Below the pieces are notes generated by a model that was given only the letters and a program-made list of their open reading frames with translations, was not told the DNA's origin and searched no databases. A stretch of DNA of 64,000 nucleotides from Pirellula sp. (GTDB lineage: Bacteria > Planctomycetota > Planctomycetia > Pirellulales > PNKZ01): NCBI GenBank assembly GCA_013822735.1, contig PNKZ01000012.1, positions 1 through 64,000 on the forward strand. Direction: 5' to 3'. This document shows positions 25,407-36,657 of the stretch, piece after piece. The first letter of the stretch is position 1. The number at the start of each line of letters is the position of its first letter. The position numbers and the translations under genes are program-made.

Positions 25407-28400
25407 ATGCCGGCTACAGAACAAACTTGGCGTAATCTCAAGACCTTGCACGCGGCGTTCGGCGCCTCGGCCCTGATCATGCTCTTGGTCTCGGTCTGGT
25501 TGCTGGCGTCCGACCACAACCGCGAAGCCAAGGGACTTCAAAAGGAATTCAGCCTCCTCGAATCGCGCTATCTCGAATGGCGCCGCGGCGAGCAGCTGAC
25601 GACCAACTACGAAAACGAAGACGCCCAACTCAAGCAGAAGCTCGCCGACGCGCAAGCCGAAGTGCCGTCCAAGGCCGATATCGATCGCTTCCTCGGCGTC
25701 GCCGAACAGAAGCCCGATAACAAGTACAACCTCGACGCCGTCGAAACGGCCTACGCACAGCTCGAACAAGTCGCCGCCCAACCGCAGCCGAGCTCGCAAG
25801 ACCCCGCCGAACTCGCCAAGCAAGTCGAAGCGCGTAAGCAACAATTGTCGGCCGGCCGCGGCAAGCTCTTCCTCGCCATGCAACGCGTGGTCGATCAGGC
25901 CAAGTTCATCGAGAACGAAGCCCAGCGCAAGTTGAAGTTCACCAAGGCCGACCTCGACGTCGACTTGAGCATGCTCGCCATCGGCGTCGATGAAGGGAAG
26001 CCCGCGCAAAACCTCGACGATATCCAAAAGAAGATCACCGGCGTTCGGGAAGAAGTCGACAACACGCTCACGCTGAAGTACCAGGCCGACAAAGCTCACC
26101 GCATCGATCTGCAGGACCAGCTCGCCAAACTCAACGCCGCCGAATCCGATGCGCAAAAGGAACTTTTGAAGCACGAGTCGGAAGTCGACCGCCTGAAGAC
26201 GGCCATTTATGAAAAGTCGCCGAACGCCGGCAAGTGGCTCCTCGAGTTGCCGATTCTCGATGCTTTCGGCGGCCCGCTGAAGCCGCAGCAAGTCTGGCTA
26301 CCCGAGTTGCCGTGGAACAACAACTTCCAAAACGTCGCCCGTTTCGATCGCTGCGTCACCTGCCATCAAGGCATCGATAAGTCGGCCCCCGGCTCGGCCG
26401 TGAATCCGGCATATCCGCACGCGGAAGAAATGGTCGTTGAAGTACAAACGCCGAAGACGGAACCCGCTCCCGACCAGTACACGAAGCCGATCAACGAGCG
26501 GCTCCAAAATCTCTACGGCATGCACCTCTCGGAGCGTCCGCTTTTCAACCCGAACGACGTGACCATCGGGGCCGTCTTCCCGGGCGGCGCAGCCATCAAG
26601 GCCGGGCTTCGCGCAGGCGACGTCATCGTCAAGGTGGGCAGCGTCCGCCTGGTCGATGCGACGCAAGCCCCCGAGTTCCTCGCGCAAAACGTCGCCTGGG
26701 GCAAGCCCCTGGTGCTGACCATTCGCCGCGGCGTGCCGGAACCGTACTCCACGCATCCGCGTTTGGACCTGTTCGTCGGCTCCATGAGCCCGCACAAGGT
26801 CGGCGAATTCGGTTGCACCATCTGTCACGAAGGGCAGGGCAATGCCACCGCCTTCAAGTGGGCCTCGCACACGCCGAACGATCCGCTCCAAGCCGCCGAG
26901 TGGCAGCGCGAGCATGGTTGGTTCAACAACCATCACTGGATCTATCCGATGTTGCCCGATCGCTTCAAGGAAGCTAATTGCTTGAAGTGCCACTACGCCA
27001 TGACGGAACTGAAGCCGAGCGAGCGCTTCCCCGATCCGCCCGCGCCGAAGTTGGTGGCCGGCTATGAAATGATTGAAAACGTCGGCTGCTTCGGCTGCCA
27101 CGAAATCAACGGCTACGACGGCCCGAAGAAGCGTCGCGGTCCGGACCTTCGCGCGGAGCCCAACTACTTCGCGGCGGCTGCCCAAGTCGCGGCCGATCCG
27201 AAGTTGCAGGGGACGCCGACCGCCGGCGACCTGGCCCGCATCTTGGATCTCGCCAAGCAAGTGGTCATGCACCCGGAACAAACGGCGACGCGCAAGCTGC
27301 TCGCCGAATTGATCCAACGCGATGCCTCGGGCGGCGTCGACGGCAAGACCCCCGCGCTCTTAAGCCCGACGACGCACTCGATGGTGACGATCCTCGGCGC
27401 CGACGACGATATCCCGGGCAAGTACAACAAGGTCGGCCCGAGCCTGCGCTACGTCGCGTCGAAAAACGACCTGGCGTTCCTCTACAGCTGGATCATGGAC
27501 CCGAAGAACTACCGGCCGACGACGAAGATGCCGCAGTTTTTCGGGTTGCGTAAGCACTTGGTCGACGTCGAAAAGCTCGACGAAAACGGCAACATCGTGA
27601 AGAACGATAAGGGCGAGCCCGTCATGGTGCCAAGCCCCGGCATGATCGACTCGGAACGCTTTGAGCCGATCGAAGTGCAGGCCATCAGCCAATACCTGCT
27701 GAAGGAAAGCCAACCGTTCAAGTTCGTTCCCCCGGTCGAAAAGTCGGCCGACGGCAAAACGCTCGAGCCTGCCGACGTCGCGCGCGGCAAGCAGCTCTTT
27801 GAAATGCGCGGCTGCTTGGCTTGCCATAGCCACAGCGACTTCCCGAAGATCCACGAAGACAACCTGACCGCCAAGAACAAGTCGTCGCACGGCGAAGTTC
27901 CGGCAATGTCCGACACGCAAGGTCCGGACCTGAGCGGCCTGGGCGCGAAGCTCACCGACGCGCGCGGTCAACAATGGCTCTACTCTTGGCTCAAGCAGCC
28001 GAACCTGTATCACGCTCGCACCGTGATGCCGAACCTGTTGTTGGAACCGGTCACCGACAACGTCGTCAAAGACGGCGCCGTGGTCAGCTCGAAAACCTTT
28101 GACCCGGCCGCCGACATCGCGCTCTACTTGATGAGCCACAAGATTCCGGTCGGCCACACCGAGCCGTGGAAGCCGGAAGCCGCTCCGAAGTTTGCGACCA
28201 AGGACCTCGACGACCTGCTCCGCCTTTACCTGATCGGCGCCTTCACCAAGACCGAAACGGAAAAGGTCATTAAGTCCGGCGTCCCCGCCGATCGCCGTTC
28301 GACGGTGAAGGGGGACGAGACGATGCTCGTCGTCGATTCCGACAAAGAGTGGAACGACGAAACGAAGCTGATGTATCTCGGCAAGAAGTCGATCGGCCGC

Positions 28401-30248
28401 CTCGGGTGCGCCGGCTGCCACGACATTCCCGGCTTTGAAGACTCCAAGCCGATCGGCACCGGCCTGGCCGATTGGGGTCGCAAGGAACCGTCGAAGCTCG
28501 CCTTTGAACAAATCCTCGCTTACCTCCACACGGGCGAAGGGGGCCACGGCGGTCACGGGCATGGCGAAGCGGAAGGTCCGCCGAACCGTGACGAAGGCTT
28601 CTTCATGGACGCCCTCGGCCATCACGAACGCTCCGGCTTCCTCTGGCAGAAGCTCCGCGAACCGCGCAGCTACGACTACAAGAAGACCGAGAACAAGTCG
28701 TACATCGATCGTTTGCGGATGCCGCAATTCAATCTCTCCGAAGCTCAGCGCGAAGCGATCATGACGTTCGTGCTCGGCCTCGTCGCCGAACCGCCTCCTG
28801 CGAAGTACGTCTACCAGCCGAGCGCGCGACAAGCCGCGGTGCTGGAAGGGGCGAAGGTCATCGAGAAGTTCAATTGCGCCGGTTGCCACACGCTGAAGAT
28901 GCAGCAGTGGGAGATCGACTACACGCCGGGCAAGACCAAGGCTCCGGACATCAGCGGCGAATACTCGTTCCTCGTGCCGCATTTCTCGCCGGCGGAAATC
29001 AACAAATCGAAGGCCGTCGATCGTCGCGGTCTCGGCCATGCCGAAGTACACGGTTTGCCGGAAGCCAAGGAAGACGAAGAAGAGCCGACCGTCTACTTCA
29101 AGCTCTGGTCGCCGAGCTTGATCGATGGACAAACGTGGCTCTCCGGCGGCACCGCGCTGGAAGTCGACGAGAAGCTCAACCCGCCGGGCAAGGCCTTGCG
29201 TCGTCCGCAAGTCGGCGGCGTCTTTGCCAACTACTTGCATCCGGTGGCGTTTAACGACGAGAAGAAACGCAACCCGGCCGTGAAGGCCAGCGACGCCTGG
29301 GGCTTCGTACCGCCGCCGCTCATGGGCGAAGGGGCGAAGGTCCAAACCCGTTGGTTGCACGACTTCTTGCTCGAGCCGTTCCAGATTCGTCCGGCCGCCG
29401 TGCTGCGGATGCCGAAGTTCCACATGACGAGCGATGAAGCGCAAGCAATCGTGCATCACTTCGCCGCGCTCGACAACGTCGACTACCCGTACGAATTCGA
29501 TCGCCGTCTGCAAGGCGATTACCTGAGTTCGGCCAACGCGGCTTATGAAACGACGAAGAAGGCCGCGCAGGCGGAAGCCGCTAAGGCTCCGGCACCGGCG
29601 GCGCCTGCCGCAGGTGCTGCCGCGCCGCTGCCGACGGTTCCCTCGGGCAACAAGAGCCGACTCGACGACGCGATGACGCTTGTCACCGACAACGGCTTCT
29701 GCGTGAAGTGCCACTTGGTCGGCGACTTCCGTCCGGCGGGGGCCAACGCCGGACTCGCACCGAACCTGGCGGGCGTATCGTCACGTCTGCGACCCGACTA
29801 CTTGAAGAAGTGGATCGCCAACCCGGGCCGGATCCTGCCGTACACCGGCATGCCGGTCAACTTCCCGAAGACGCAATCGGTCGCTCAGAACCTCTTTAAG
29901 GGGACGAGCGAACAACAAATCGACGGCGTGGTGGACTTCCTGCTCAACTACGATCGCGTGATGAGCGAGAAGACGCGCGTGGTCGACCTAATGAAAACCG
30001 CGGCGGTGACGCCTCCGACGGGCGGTCCGGCAAGCGGAGCCCCTGCGACAGGTGCGCCTGCGACAGGAACCCCTGCGACTCCGGCGGGTGGTGCTCCGGC
30101 TCCGGCCGGCGGCGCCAATCCTGCGAATCCGGCCCCTGCAAATCCGGGCTCTGCGACGCCGCCGGGCAACACGCCTCCGGCGAGCGCCCCGGGAAGCCCG
30201 CCCGCCGCACGACCGACCTTACCTGGTTCCCCCGCGGCAGGAGAATAA
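25407..30248 (+). CDS. Giant octaheme cytochrome c with membrane anchor, coiled coil and PDZ domain
   Basis: 1,613 residues. One membrane helix (about 18-34) is followed by a long charged coiled-coil region (to about 285). Eight Cys-x-x-Cys-His heme sites start at residues 316, 470, 525, 561, 803, 1001, 1157 and 1432. A PDZ-like domain (about 380-445, 'GAAIKAGLRAGDVIVKVGS') lies between hemes 1 and 2. Candidate distal Met ligands occur in 'TVMPNLL', 'LRMPQF', 'LRMPKFH' and 'TGMPVNF' segments, typical of class I domains. The tail is a Gly/Ala/Pro-rich low-complexity stretch. It replaces cytochrome f or c1 in position and probably accepts electrons from the Rieske centre in the periplasm. Confidence 0.88.
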   Translation: MPATEQTWRNLKTLHAAFGASALIMLLVSVWLLASDHNREAKGLQKEFSLLESRYLEWRRGEQLTTNYENEDAQLKQKLADAQAEVPSKADIDRFLGVAEQKPDNKYNLDAVETAYAQLEQVAAQPQPSSQDPAELAKQVEARKQQLSAGRGKLFLAMQRVVDQAKFIENEAQRKLKFTKADLDVDLSMLAIGVDEGKPAQNLDDIQKKITGVREEVDNTLTLKYQADKAHRIDLQDQLAKLNAAESDAQKELLKHESEVDRLKTAIYEKSPNAGKWLLELPILDAFGGPLKPQQVWLPELPWNNNFQNVARFDRCVTCHQGIDKSAPGSAVNPAYPHAEEMVVEVQTPKTEPAPDQYTKPINERLQNLYGMHLSERPLFNPNDVTIGAVFPGGAAIKAGLRAGDVIVKVGSVRLVDATQAPEFLAQNVAWGKPLVLTIRRGVPEPYSTHPRLDLFVGSMSPHKVGEFGCTICHEGQGNATAFKWASHTPNDPLQAAEWQREHGWFNNHHWIYPMLPDRFKEANCLKCHYAMTELKPSERFPDPPAPKLVAGYEMIENVGCFGCHEINGYDGPKKRRGPDLRAEPNYFAAAAQVAADPKLQGTPTAGDLARILDLAKQVVMHPEQTATRKLLAELIQRDASGGVDGKTPALLSPTTHSMVTILGADDDIPGKYNKVGPSLRYVASKNDLAFLYSWIMDPKNYRPTTKMPQFFGLRKHLVDVEKLDENGNIVKNDKGEPVMVPSPGMIDSERFEPIEVQAISQYLLKESQPFKFVPPVEKSADGKTLEPADVARGKQLFEMRGCLACHSHSDFPKIHEDNLTAKNKSSHGEVPAMSDTQGPDLSGLGAKLTDARGQQWLYSWLKQPNLYHARTVMPNLLLEPVTDNVVKDGAVVSSKTFDPAADIALYLMSHKIPVGHTEPWKPEAAPKFATKDLDDLLRLYLIGAFTKTETEKVIKSGVPADRRSTVKGDETMLVVDSDKEWNDETKLMYLGKKSIGRLGCAGCHDIPGFEDSKPIGTGLADWGRKEPSKLAFEQILAYLHTGEGGHGGHGHGEAEGPPNRDEGFFMDALGHHERSGFLWQKLREPRSYDYKKTENKSYIDRLRMPQFNLSEAQREAIMTFVLGLVAEPPPAKYVYQPSARQAAVLEGAKVIEKFNCAGCHTLKMQQWEIDYTPGKTKAPDISGEYSFLVPHFSPAEINKSKAVDRRGLGHAEVHGLPEAKEDEEEPTVYFKLWSPSLIDGQTWLSGGTALEVDEKLNPPGKALRRPQVGGVFANYLHPVAFNDEKKRNPAVKASDAWGFVPPPLMGEGAKVQTRWLHDFLLEPFQIRPAAVLRMPKFHMTSDEAQAIVHHFAALDNVDYPYEFDRRLQGDYLSSANAAYETTKKAAQAEAAKAPAPAAPAAGAAAPLPTVPSGNKSRLDDAMTLVTDNGFCVKCHLVGDFRPAGANAGLAPNLAGVSSRLRPDYLKKWIANPGRILPYTGMPVNFPKTQSVAQNLFKGTSEQQIDGVVDFLLNYDRVMSEKTRVVDLMKTAAVTPPTGGPASGAPATGAPATGTPATPAGGAPAPAGGANPANPAPANPGSATPPGNTPPASAPGSPPAARPTLPGSPAAGE

Positions 30249-30391
30249 CGCCGACCGGTGAACCTGATAGACGATTGTTCGAGGTTTCCTACGATAGAAG
30301 TACGCCCTACTGCTGGAAGTTTGAACGCCGCCGAATCCGTATCCCATCGTTAAGCCGATCCCCGGTACGACGTTCGGTTCGCGATTCTCAC

Positions 30392-30398
30392 AAGGAGA
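30392..30398 (+). promoter_or_regulatory. Strong Shine-Dalgarno of the first cupredoxin gene
   Basis: AAGGAGA, seven bases before the ATG at 30406. It is one of the best ribosome-binding sites in the respiratory locus and suggests high expression of the exported copper protein. Confidence 0.7.
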
Positions 30399-30405
30399 AA
30401 CTCAG

Positions 30406-31152
30406 ATGACGCACCACAAAATGTACGCCGCGACGCTTGCCCTACTCACCGCTCTCTGCGCGAGCCGATCGGCGAACGCCGCGGAGATCAAAGGCAAGTT
30501 CGTCTTCGACGGCCCGGTTCCCGAAGCCACGGCGGTAACCGATCCGAAGGCGGCTTCCGAGTTCCCCGGCCAAACGATCAACTACGAAAACCTCGTGGTC
30601 GATCCGACGAGCAAGGGGATCGCGAACATCGCCGTTTACATTCGTAACGACGTCGCCGCGACGCCGGAAGCCACGGCTGCCGCCGCTCCCAAGGTCACCA
30701 TCGACAACAAGAGCGGCCGCTTCGACCCGCACATCGTCGGCGTCTGGTCGGGCAAGCAATCGCTCGTCTTCAAGAACTCCGATCCGGTGAGCCATAACAG
30801 CAACTTCGCCTTTGCCGGCGTCAATCCGTTGCTCACCCCCAACAGCGAACAAGAAATTCCGATCTCGGGCGCCAAGACCTTGCCGCAAGAACTTTCCTGC
30901 AGCATCCATCCTTGGATGAAGTCGTACATCGTGGTGCGCGAGAACCCGTACACGGCCGTCACCGGCAAGGACGGCAGTTTCTCGATGAAGGACCTGCCGA
31001 CCGGCGTCGAACTGGAAGTGCAGTTCTGGCACGAGAAGTCGGGCTATCTCGTCGCGAAGCCCGAGTGGGAAAAGGGACGCCTTGTCGTCACCCTCACCGG
31101 CGACATGGATCTCGGCGAAGTGAAGGTCAGCCCCGATTTGTTTAACAAGTAA
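30406..31152 (+). CDS. Exported blue-copper (cupredoxin) protein
   Basis: 248 residues with a signal peptide ending at about residue 26 (Ala-Asn-Ala-Ala). A type 1 copper ligand set can be read: His130 in 'DPVSHNSN', then Cys165, His168 and Met171 in 'CSIHPWM'. The spacing Cys-x2-His-x2-Met is tight, as in plastocyanin-like small loops. The C-terminal 'YTAVTGKDGSFSMKDLPTG' resembles a carboxypeptidase-regulatory-like strand pair and probably completes the beta-sandwich. It is a paralogue of the next gene. Its place between the giant cytochrome c and the oxidase genes suggests an electron carrier to cytochrome oxidase; copper delivery is an alternative. Confidence 0.8.
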   Translation: MTHHKMYAATLALLTALCASRSANAAEIKGKFVFDGPVPEATAVTDPKAASEFPGQTINYENLVVDPTSKGIANIAVYIRNDVAATPEATAAAAPKVTIDNKSGRFDPHIVGVWSGKQSLVFKNSDPVSHNSNFAFAGVNPLLTPNSEQEIPISGAKTLPQELSCSIHPWMKSYIVVRENPYTAVTGKDGSFSMKDLPTGVELEVQFWHEKSGYLVAKPEWEKGRLVVTLTGDMDLGEVKVSPDLFNK

Positions 31153-31165
31153 TCGATCGATTAAG

Positions 31166-31197
31166 CGACGTCGGGTCGCCGGTGCGGCCCGACGTCG
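31166..31197. promoter_or_regulatory. Intercistronic GC hairpin between the two cupredoxin genes
   Basis: CGACGTCGGG (31166-31175) pairs with CCCGACGTCG (31188-31197), and the inner bases extend the stem to a small loop around 31180-31183. It starts 13 bases past the first cupredoxin stop. No T run follows directly, so it is more likely an mRNA-stabilising or partial-termination element that sets the ratio of upstream to downstream products. Confidence 0.45.
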
Positions 31198-31230
31198 GCC
31201 ATTAAAAACTGAGTTGTTTTCATAAGTTCG

Positions 31231-32145
31231 ATGCGAATCATGCTTACCACCATTCGTGTTCCCCTGTTCGTCGCGGTCGTCGGCGGCTGTTTCGTCGCCG
31301 CGTGCGGCGGTTGCGGCCGCTCGAGCGACGCCTCGGTTTCGATCGACGAAAACCAGATGCTCGCCATGCGCAAGCCGACGGCGGCTTCGGCCGGCGGAGC
31401 TGCCGGCGGCGAAGTCGGCAGCGGCTGGGGCACGCTGAAGGGGAAGTTCACGTTCGCCGGCAACGCGCCGGCGAGCGGCTTGCTTGCCGGGTTCGATCCG
31501 AACAAAGACGCGCTCTGCAAGATTCCCGTGAAGGATGATTCGTTCGTCGTCGACCCGTCGGGCAAGGGGATCGAGAACGTCCTGCTCTATGTCCGCGCCG
31601 CTCCCCGCGTGCACCCGGACTTCGAAAGCGCCAAGCCGAAGGAAGTGCTCTTCGACCAAAAGGAATGCCGCTTCTTGTCGCGCGTGTTCGCACAATCGAT
31701 TAAAGACAAGTACGTGATCCTCAACTCCGACGATCCGGCTCATAACTCCAATGGCGATCCGGGGGGCGGCAACCCTCCGTACAACGCGCTGCTCTCGCCG
31801 AAGGTCGGCCGGTTCGATTACCCCGGCTTCAAGAAGGCGATCAACACGCCGTATGAAGTGACTTGCAGTATCCACCCGTGGATGAAGGCCTACCACATCG
31901 CTCGTCCTGATCCGTACTTTGCCGTTACGGGCAAGGACGGCACCTTCACGATTCCGCAACTACCGGCGGGCGTCGACCTTGAATTTCAGGTTTGGCACGA
32001 GAAGGGGGCCGCCGAAAAGGGAGGCCTCGTCGGCAAGGCCGACGGCGTCACTTGGACTCCGGCGGGCCGGTTCAAAATCAAGATTCCTGAGAACGGGGAA
32101 GCAACGGTGAACGCCGTCGTCGAGCCGTCTGCGTTAGCTCTTTAA
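31231..32145 (+). CDS. Cupredoxin-domain lipoprotein (paralogue of the preceding gene)
   Basis: 304 residues. A hydrophobic signal ends in cysteines ('VVGGCFVAACGGCG'); Cys25 or Cys20 is a plausible lipidation site, so the protein is probably membrane-tethered. The copper ligand set repeats that of its neighbour: His171 in 'DPAHNSN', Cys212, His215 and Met218 in 'CSIHPWM'. The flanking segments ('VVDPSGKGIENVLLYVR', 'YFAVTGKDGTFTIPQLPAGV') show that the two genes arose by duplication. Extra cysteines at 96 and 146 could form a disulfide. One soluble and one tethered copper protein side by side could act as successive carriers or serve different terminal acceptors. Confidence 0.78.
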   Translation: MRIMLTTIRVPLFVAVVGGCFVAACGGCGRSSDASVSIDENQMLAMRKPTAASAGGAAGGEVGSGWGTLKGKFTFAGNAPASGLLAGFDPNKDALCKIPVKDDSFVVDPSGKGIENVLLYVRAAPRVHPDFESAKPKEVLFDQKECRFLSRVFAQSIKDKYVILNSDDPAHNSNGDPGGGNPPYNALLSPKVGRFDYPGFKKAINTPYEVTCSIHPWMKAYHIARPDPYFAVTGKDGTFTIPQLPAGVDLEFQVWHEKGAAEKGGLVGKADGVTWTPAGRFKIKIPENGEATVNAVVEPSALAL

Positions 32146-32222
32146 GCGTTAGCACTCGAAGATCGTTCGGTTTGTCTGCTCCGTTCGCGCCGCTTGTTCC
32201 ATTTGCAATTTCGGTATCTGCT

Positions 32223-33899
32223 ATGCGTCACTCTTACCAACCGTGGATTGTCTGCGTCGCCCTGTTGGGCGTTGCGGCGCCGCTCGTTGTCGGTTGCTCG
32301 AAGCCGGGCAATTCGTCCCCTTCGTTCCGGCTCAACACGCAGAACGAAGATCCCGATCGCTACAAGCTGATCGGCACGCCGGAACAGCTGCAAGTCAAAG
32401 AAACGGTCAACATCCCCGGCCGGCAATACATTGCCGACGCCCTCGTGGCGATGTTCGGCACGCCTGATCGGCCGTATGTGTTCCGTGAAACGGCGCTCGA
32501 TCTGAAAAAGATCCGCATGGCCTCGGGTCCGGTCGGCGGACTCCCTCCCGAAGTGCAGAAGCAAGAGCTCGAAGCCTTGGTCAAACGCTACGGCACGCTG
32601 AAGGAAGGGATCGTCAAGTTTGAAGACGCGGCCAAGAAGTCGGCCGCCGAGGCCAAGCCGGCGGAAGACGCCGTGAAAGGCCTTGAACCGAAACTGGCCG
32701 CCGCGAAAACGGCCAAAAACACGGCCGAAATCGCGGCCCTGGAAAAGGAAATCGCCACGCATAAGCCGCTCATCGACGCGAAGGCTTCGGCCGCCGCGGA
32801 CTTGGCGCTGCGAACCAATGAAATCGCCGACTTGGACTTTGAAATCAAGTCGTACTCCGTCGCGCAGAAGGGGCTCTACCGTCAACACTGCGCCCACTGC
32901 CACGGCACGACCGGCGGCGGCGACGGGCCGACCGCGCTCTTCCTCAACCCGTACCCGCGCGACTACCGCCAAGGGAAGTTCAAGTTCAAGTCGACCGAGC
33001 GCGACGCCAAGCCGACGACGGCCGACCTGCGACGCATCCTCGTCGACGGCATCAACGACACGGCCATGCCGACCGTCGGGCTGTTGCCTCCGGACGAGAT
33101 CGACGCGCTCGTGGAGTATGTGAAGTACCTCTCCATTCGCGGCCAGGCCGAGCAAGCGCTGAGAGACAAAATCTTCGGCGATGAAAAAGTCCCGAACGTC
33201 GAGCAAGGGGGCGGCCGCGCCATGCTCGTCGCCGACATTCTGCAACCGATCGTCGACGGCTGGAACGAAGCCGAAGGCAAGATCATCGTGCCGACCGCCA
33301 ACAGCTATAAGCCCGACGCCGACCGTACGAAGTGGCTTGCCGAAGGGGCGGCTCTCTTCGCCGGCGATCGCGCCAAATGCTACAGCTGCCACGGCACGAC
33401 CGGCTTGGGCGACGGCCGCAAGGCATCCGAGCCCCTTTACGACGACTGGAACAAGGACAAGAAGTTCGCCCAGACGAAGCTGCTGATCGCCGCCGCCTTG
33501 GAAAAGGGCAATACGGCCGACGCCACGCGGCTCACGAACATCATGCACAGCTGGGACCTGCCGGAGCAGCAGCAGAAGCCGCGTAACTTGCGACTGAACC
33601 GCTTCCGCTTCGGCCGGGCCCCGCTCGACTTGTATCGCCGTGTGTACGCCGGCATCAACGGCACGGAAATGCCCGGTGCCGGGAAGCCCGGCGCCGAAGG
33701 CAACGCGGAAAAGAAGCTGACCGAGCGTGAATACTGGCAACTCGTCGATTACGTGCTCGCTCTGCCGTACTTCAACGAGTACGGCAAGCTCCCGCTCCTC
33801 GACGGCTCGTCGCCGCACGGACCGGGATCGCCGCCGCCGCTGCCGGGCCATGCGAAGACCGCCCCCGCGACGACGACGACTGCCGCCCCGGGCGAGTAG
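32223..33899 (+). CDS. Diheme cytochrome c lipoprotein with coiled coil
   Basis: 558 residues from the ATG at 32223. The signal ends 'AAPLVVGC', a lipobox with Cys25. An Ala/Lys/Glu-rich coiled coil (about 110-205) separates the N-terminus from two class I-type cytochrome domains with heme sites 'CAHCH' (from residue 223) and 'CYSCH' (from 386). Both are followed by Gly-Thr-Thr-Gly-x-Gly-Asp-Gly, so the domains are duplicated. Met ligand candidates are in 'DTAMPTVG' and 'GTEMPGAG'. The C-terminus is Pro-rich. Its position directly before coxB makes it a likely electron donor to the CuA site or a fixed module of the oxidase. Confidence 0.88.
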   Translation: MRHSYQPWIVCVALLGVAAPLVVGCSKPGNSSPSFRLNTQNEDPDRYKLIGTPEQLQVKETVNIPGRQYIADALVAMFGTPDRPYVFRETALDLKKIRMASGPVGGLPPEVQKQELEALVKRYGTLKEGIVKFEDAAKKSAAEAKPAEDAVKGLEPKLAAAKTAKNTAEIAALEKEIATHKPLIDAKASAAADLALRTNEIADLDFEIKSYSVAQKGLYRQHCAHCHGTTGGGDGPTALFLNPYPRDYRQGKFKFKSTERDAKPTTADLRRILVDGINDTAMPTVGLLPPDEIDALVEYVKYLSIRGQAEQALRDKIFGDEKVPNVEQGGGRAMLVADILQPIVDGWNEAEGKIIVPTANSYKPDADRTKWLAEGAALFAGDRAKCYSCHGTTGLGDGRKASEPLYDDWNKDKKFAQTKLLIAAALEKGNTADATRLTNIMHSWDLPEQQQKPRNLRLNRFRFGRAPLDLYRRVYAGINGTEMPGAGKPGAEGNAEKKLTEREYWQLVDYVLALPYFNEYGKLPLLDGSSPHGPGSPPPLPGHAKTAPATTTTAAPGE

Positions 33900-33972
33900 C
33901 CGCGGCAAGTACGAAAATAGGTTTGCGACCGACTGAACGACGCCCGACCCAAACGACTTTGATCTGATAGCG

Positions 33973-33995
33973 GCGAATCGCAAGATTCGCGGAGG
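33973..33995 (+). promoter_or_regulatory. GNRA-capped hairpin abutting the coxB Shine-Dalgarno
   Basis: GCGAATC-GCAA-GATTCGC is a perfect 7-bp stem closed by a GCAA (GNRA) tetraloop, and the GGAGG ribosome-binding site (33991-33995) follows with no gap. The start codon is GTG at 34002. The hairpin leaves the site exposed and may help define it, or may be a landing site for a regulatory protein. Confidence 0.5.
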
Positions 33996-34001
33996 ACGAC
34001 G

Positions 34002-34778
34002 GTGGGAAAATTTTGGAGCTTTCTGTTTCTCTTGGTGCCGGTGCTCGGTGTCGGACTTTTCGTCTGGGCGCCGTTCAACCATCACTGGCTGCCGCGCGAC
34101 GTTTCTGCGCACGGTTACCAGATCGACCACCTGTTCAACTTCATCCTCGGTCTCACCGGCGTGGTGTTCATCGTCACGGAGATGTTGTTGTTCTGGTTCC
34201 TCTGGCGCTACGACGGCAAGACGAACAAGTCGCCGGTCAAGTTCACCCACGGTAGCCATAACCTGGAAATCGTCTGGACGATCCTCCCCGCCGCCACGCT
34301 GCTCTTCATCGCCATCTACCAGATGAACGCCTGGGCCGACGTGAAGATGCACAAGCCCGACATGCTGCCGACCGTCGAAGTGACCGCGCGTCAATTCGAG
34401 TGGCGTCTCCGCTACCCGGGCAAAGACGGCAAGCTCGGCACCGAAGACGACCTCTTCCACGTAAACGAACTCCACGTCCCGGTCGACGAAATGACGCTCG
34501 TGAAGCTCGATAGCGCCGACGTGCTGCACGACTTCTTCCTGCCGCACATGCGCATCAAGCAAGACGCCGTCCCCGGCACGTCGATTCCCGTTTGGTTCAA
34601 GCCCGTGCAAAGCGGCGAATACGACTTGGTCTGCGCCGAGCTTTGCGGCTGGGGTCACTACAAAATGAAGGGACGCCTCTTCGTCGAATCGCGCAGCGAC
34701 TACGAACGCTTCCTGGCCGAGCTCGAGAAGAAGCAAACCGCTACGAACGTCGAGAAGAAGGCCGAAGCGGAAGAGTAA
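34002..34778 (+). CDS. coxB: Cytochrome c oxidase subunit II
   Basis: 258 residues from GTG, supported by GGAGG six bases upstream. Three hydrophobic segments are seen (about 4-24, 42-68, 88-108) instead of the usual two; the first may be a signal or an extra helix. The CuA domain is complete: His176, Cys211, Glu213, Cys215, His219 and Met222, with the aromatic 'QFEWRLRYP' electron-entry region. There is no fused cytochrome c domain, so an external donor is needed, consistent with the cupredoxins and diheme lipoprotein encoded just upstream. Confidence 0.95.
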   Translation: MGKFWSFLFLLVPVLGVGLFVWAPFNHHWLPRDVSAHGYQIDHLFNFILGLTGVVFIVTEMLLFWFLWRYDGKTNKSPVKFTHGSHNLEIVWTILPAATLLFIAIYQMNAWADVKMHKPDMLPTVEVTARQFEWRLRYPGKDGKLGTEDDLFHVNELHVPVDEMTLVKLDSADVLHDFFLPHMRIKQDAVPGTSIPVWFKPVQSGEYDLVCAELCGWGHYKMKGRLFVESRSDYERFLAELEKKQTATNVEKKAEAEE

Positions 34779-34844
34779 TCGCCCGCCGCCGCCGAGTCCG
34801 TTGGTCCGATCGCCGCATACCGAATTCCTTTTCGCGATATTCCT

Positions 34845-36641
<1,797 letters not shown>

Positions 36642-36657
36642 ACGAACATTGGCGATC

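Noticed and set aside
23928-29714. Two long minus-strand frames (787 and 784 codons) under the cytochrome genes
   Set aside because: Same antisense effect; they are opposite clear cytochrome b and CXXCH cytochrome c coding sequence.
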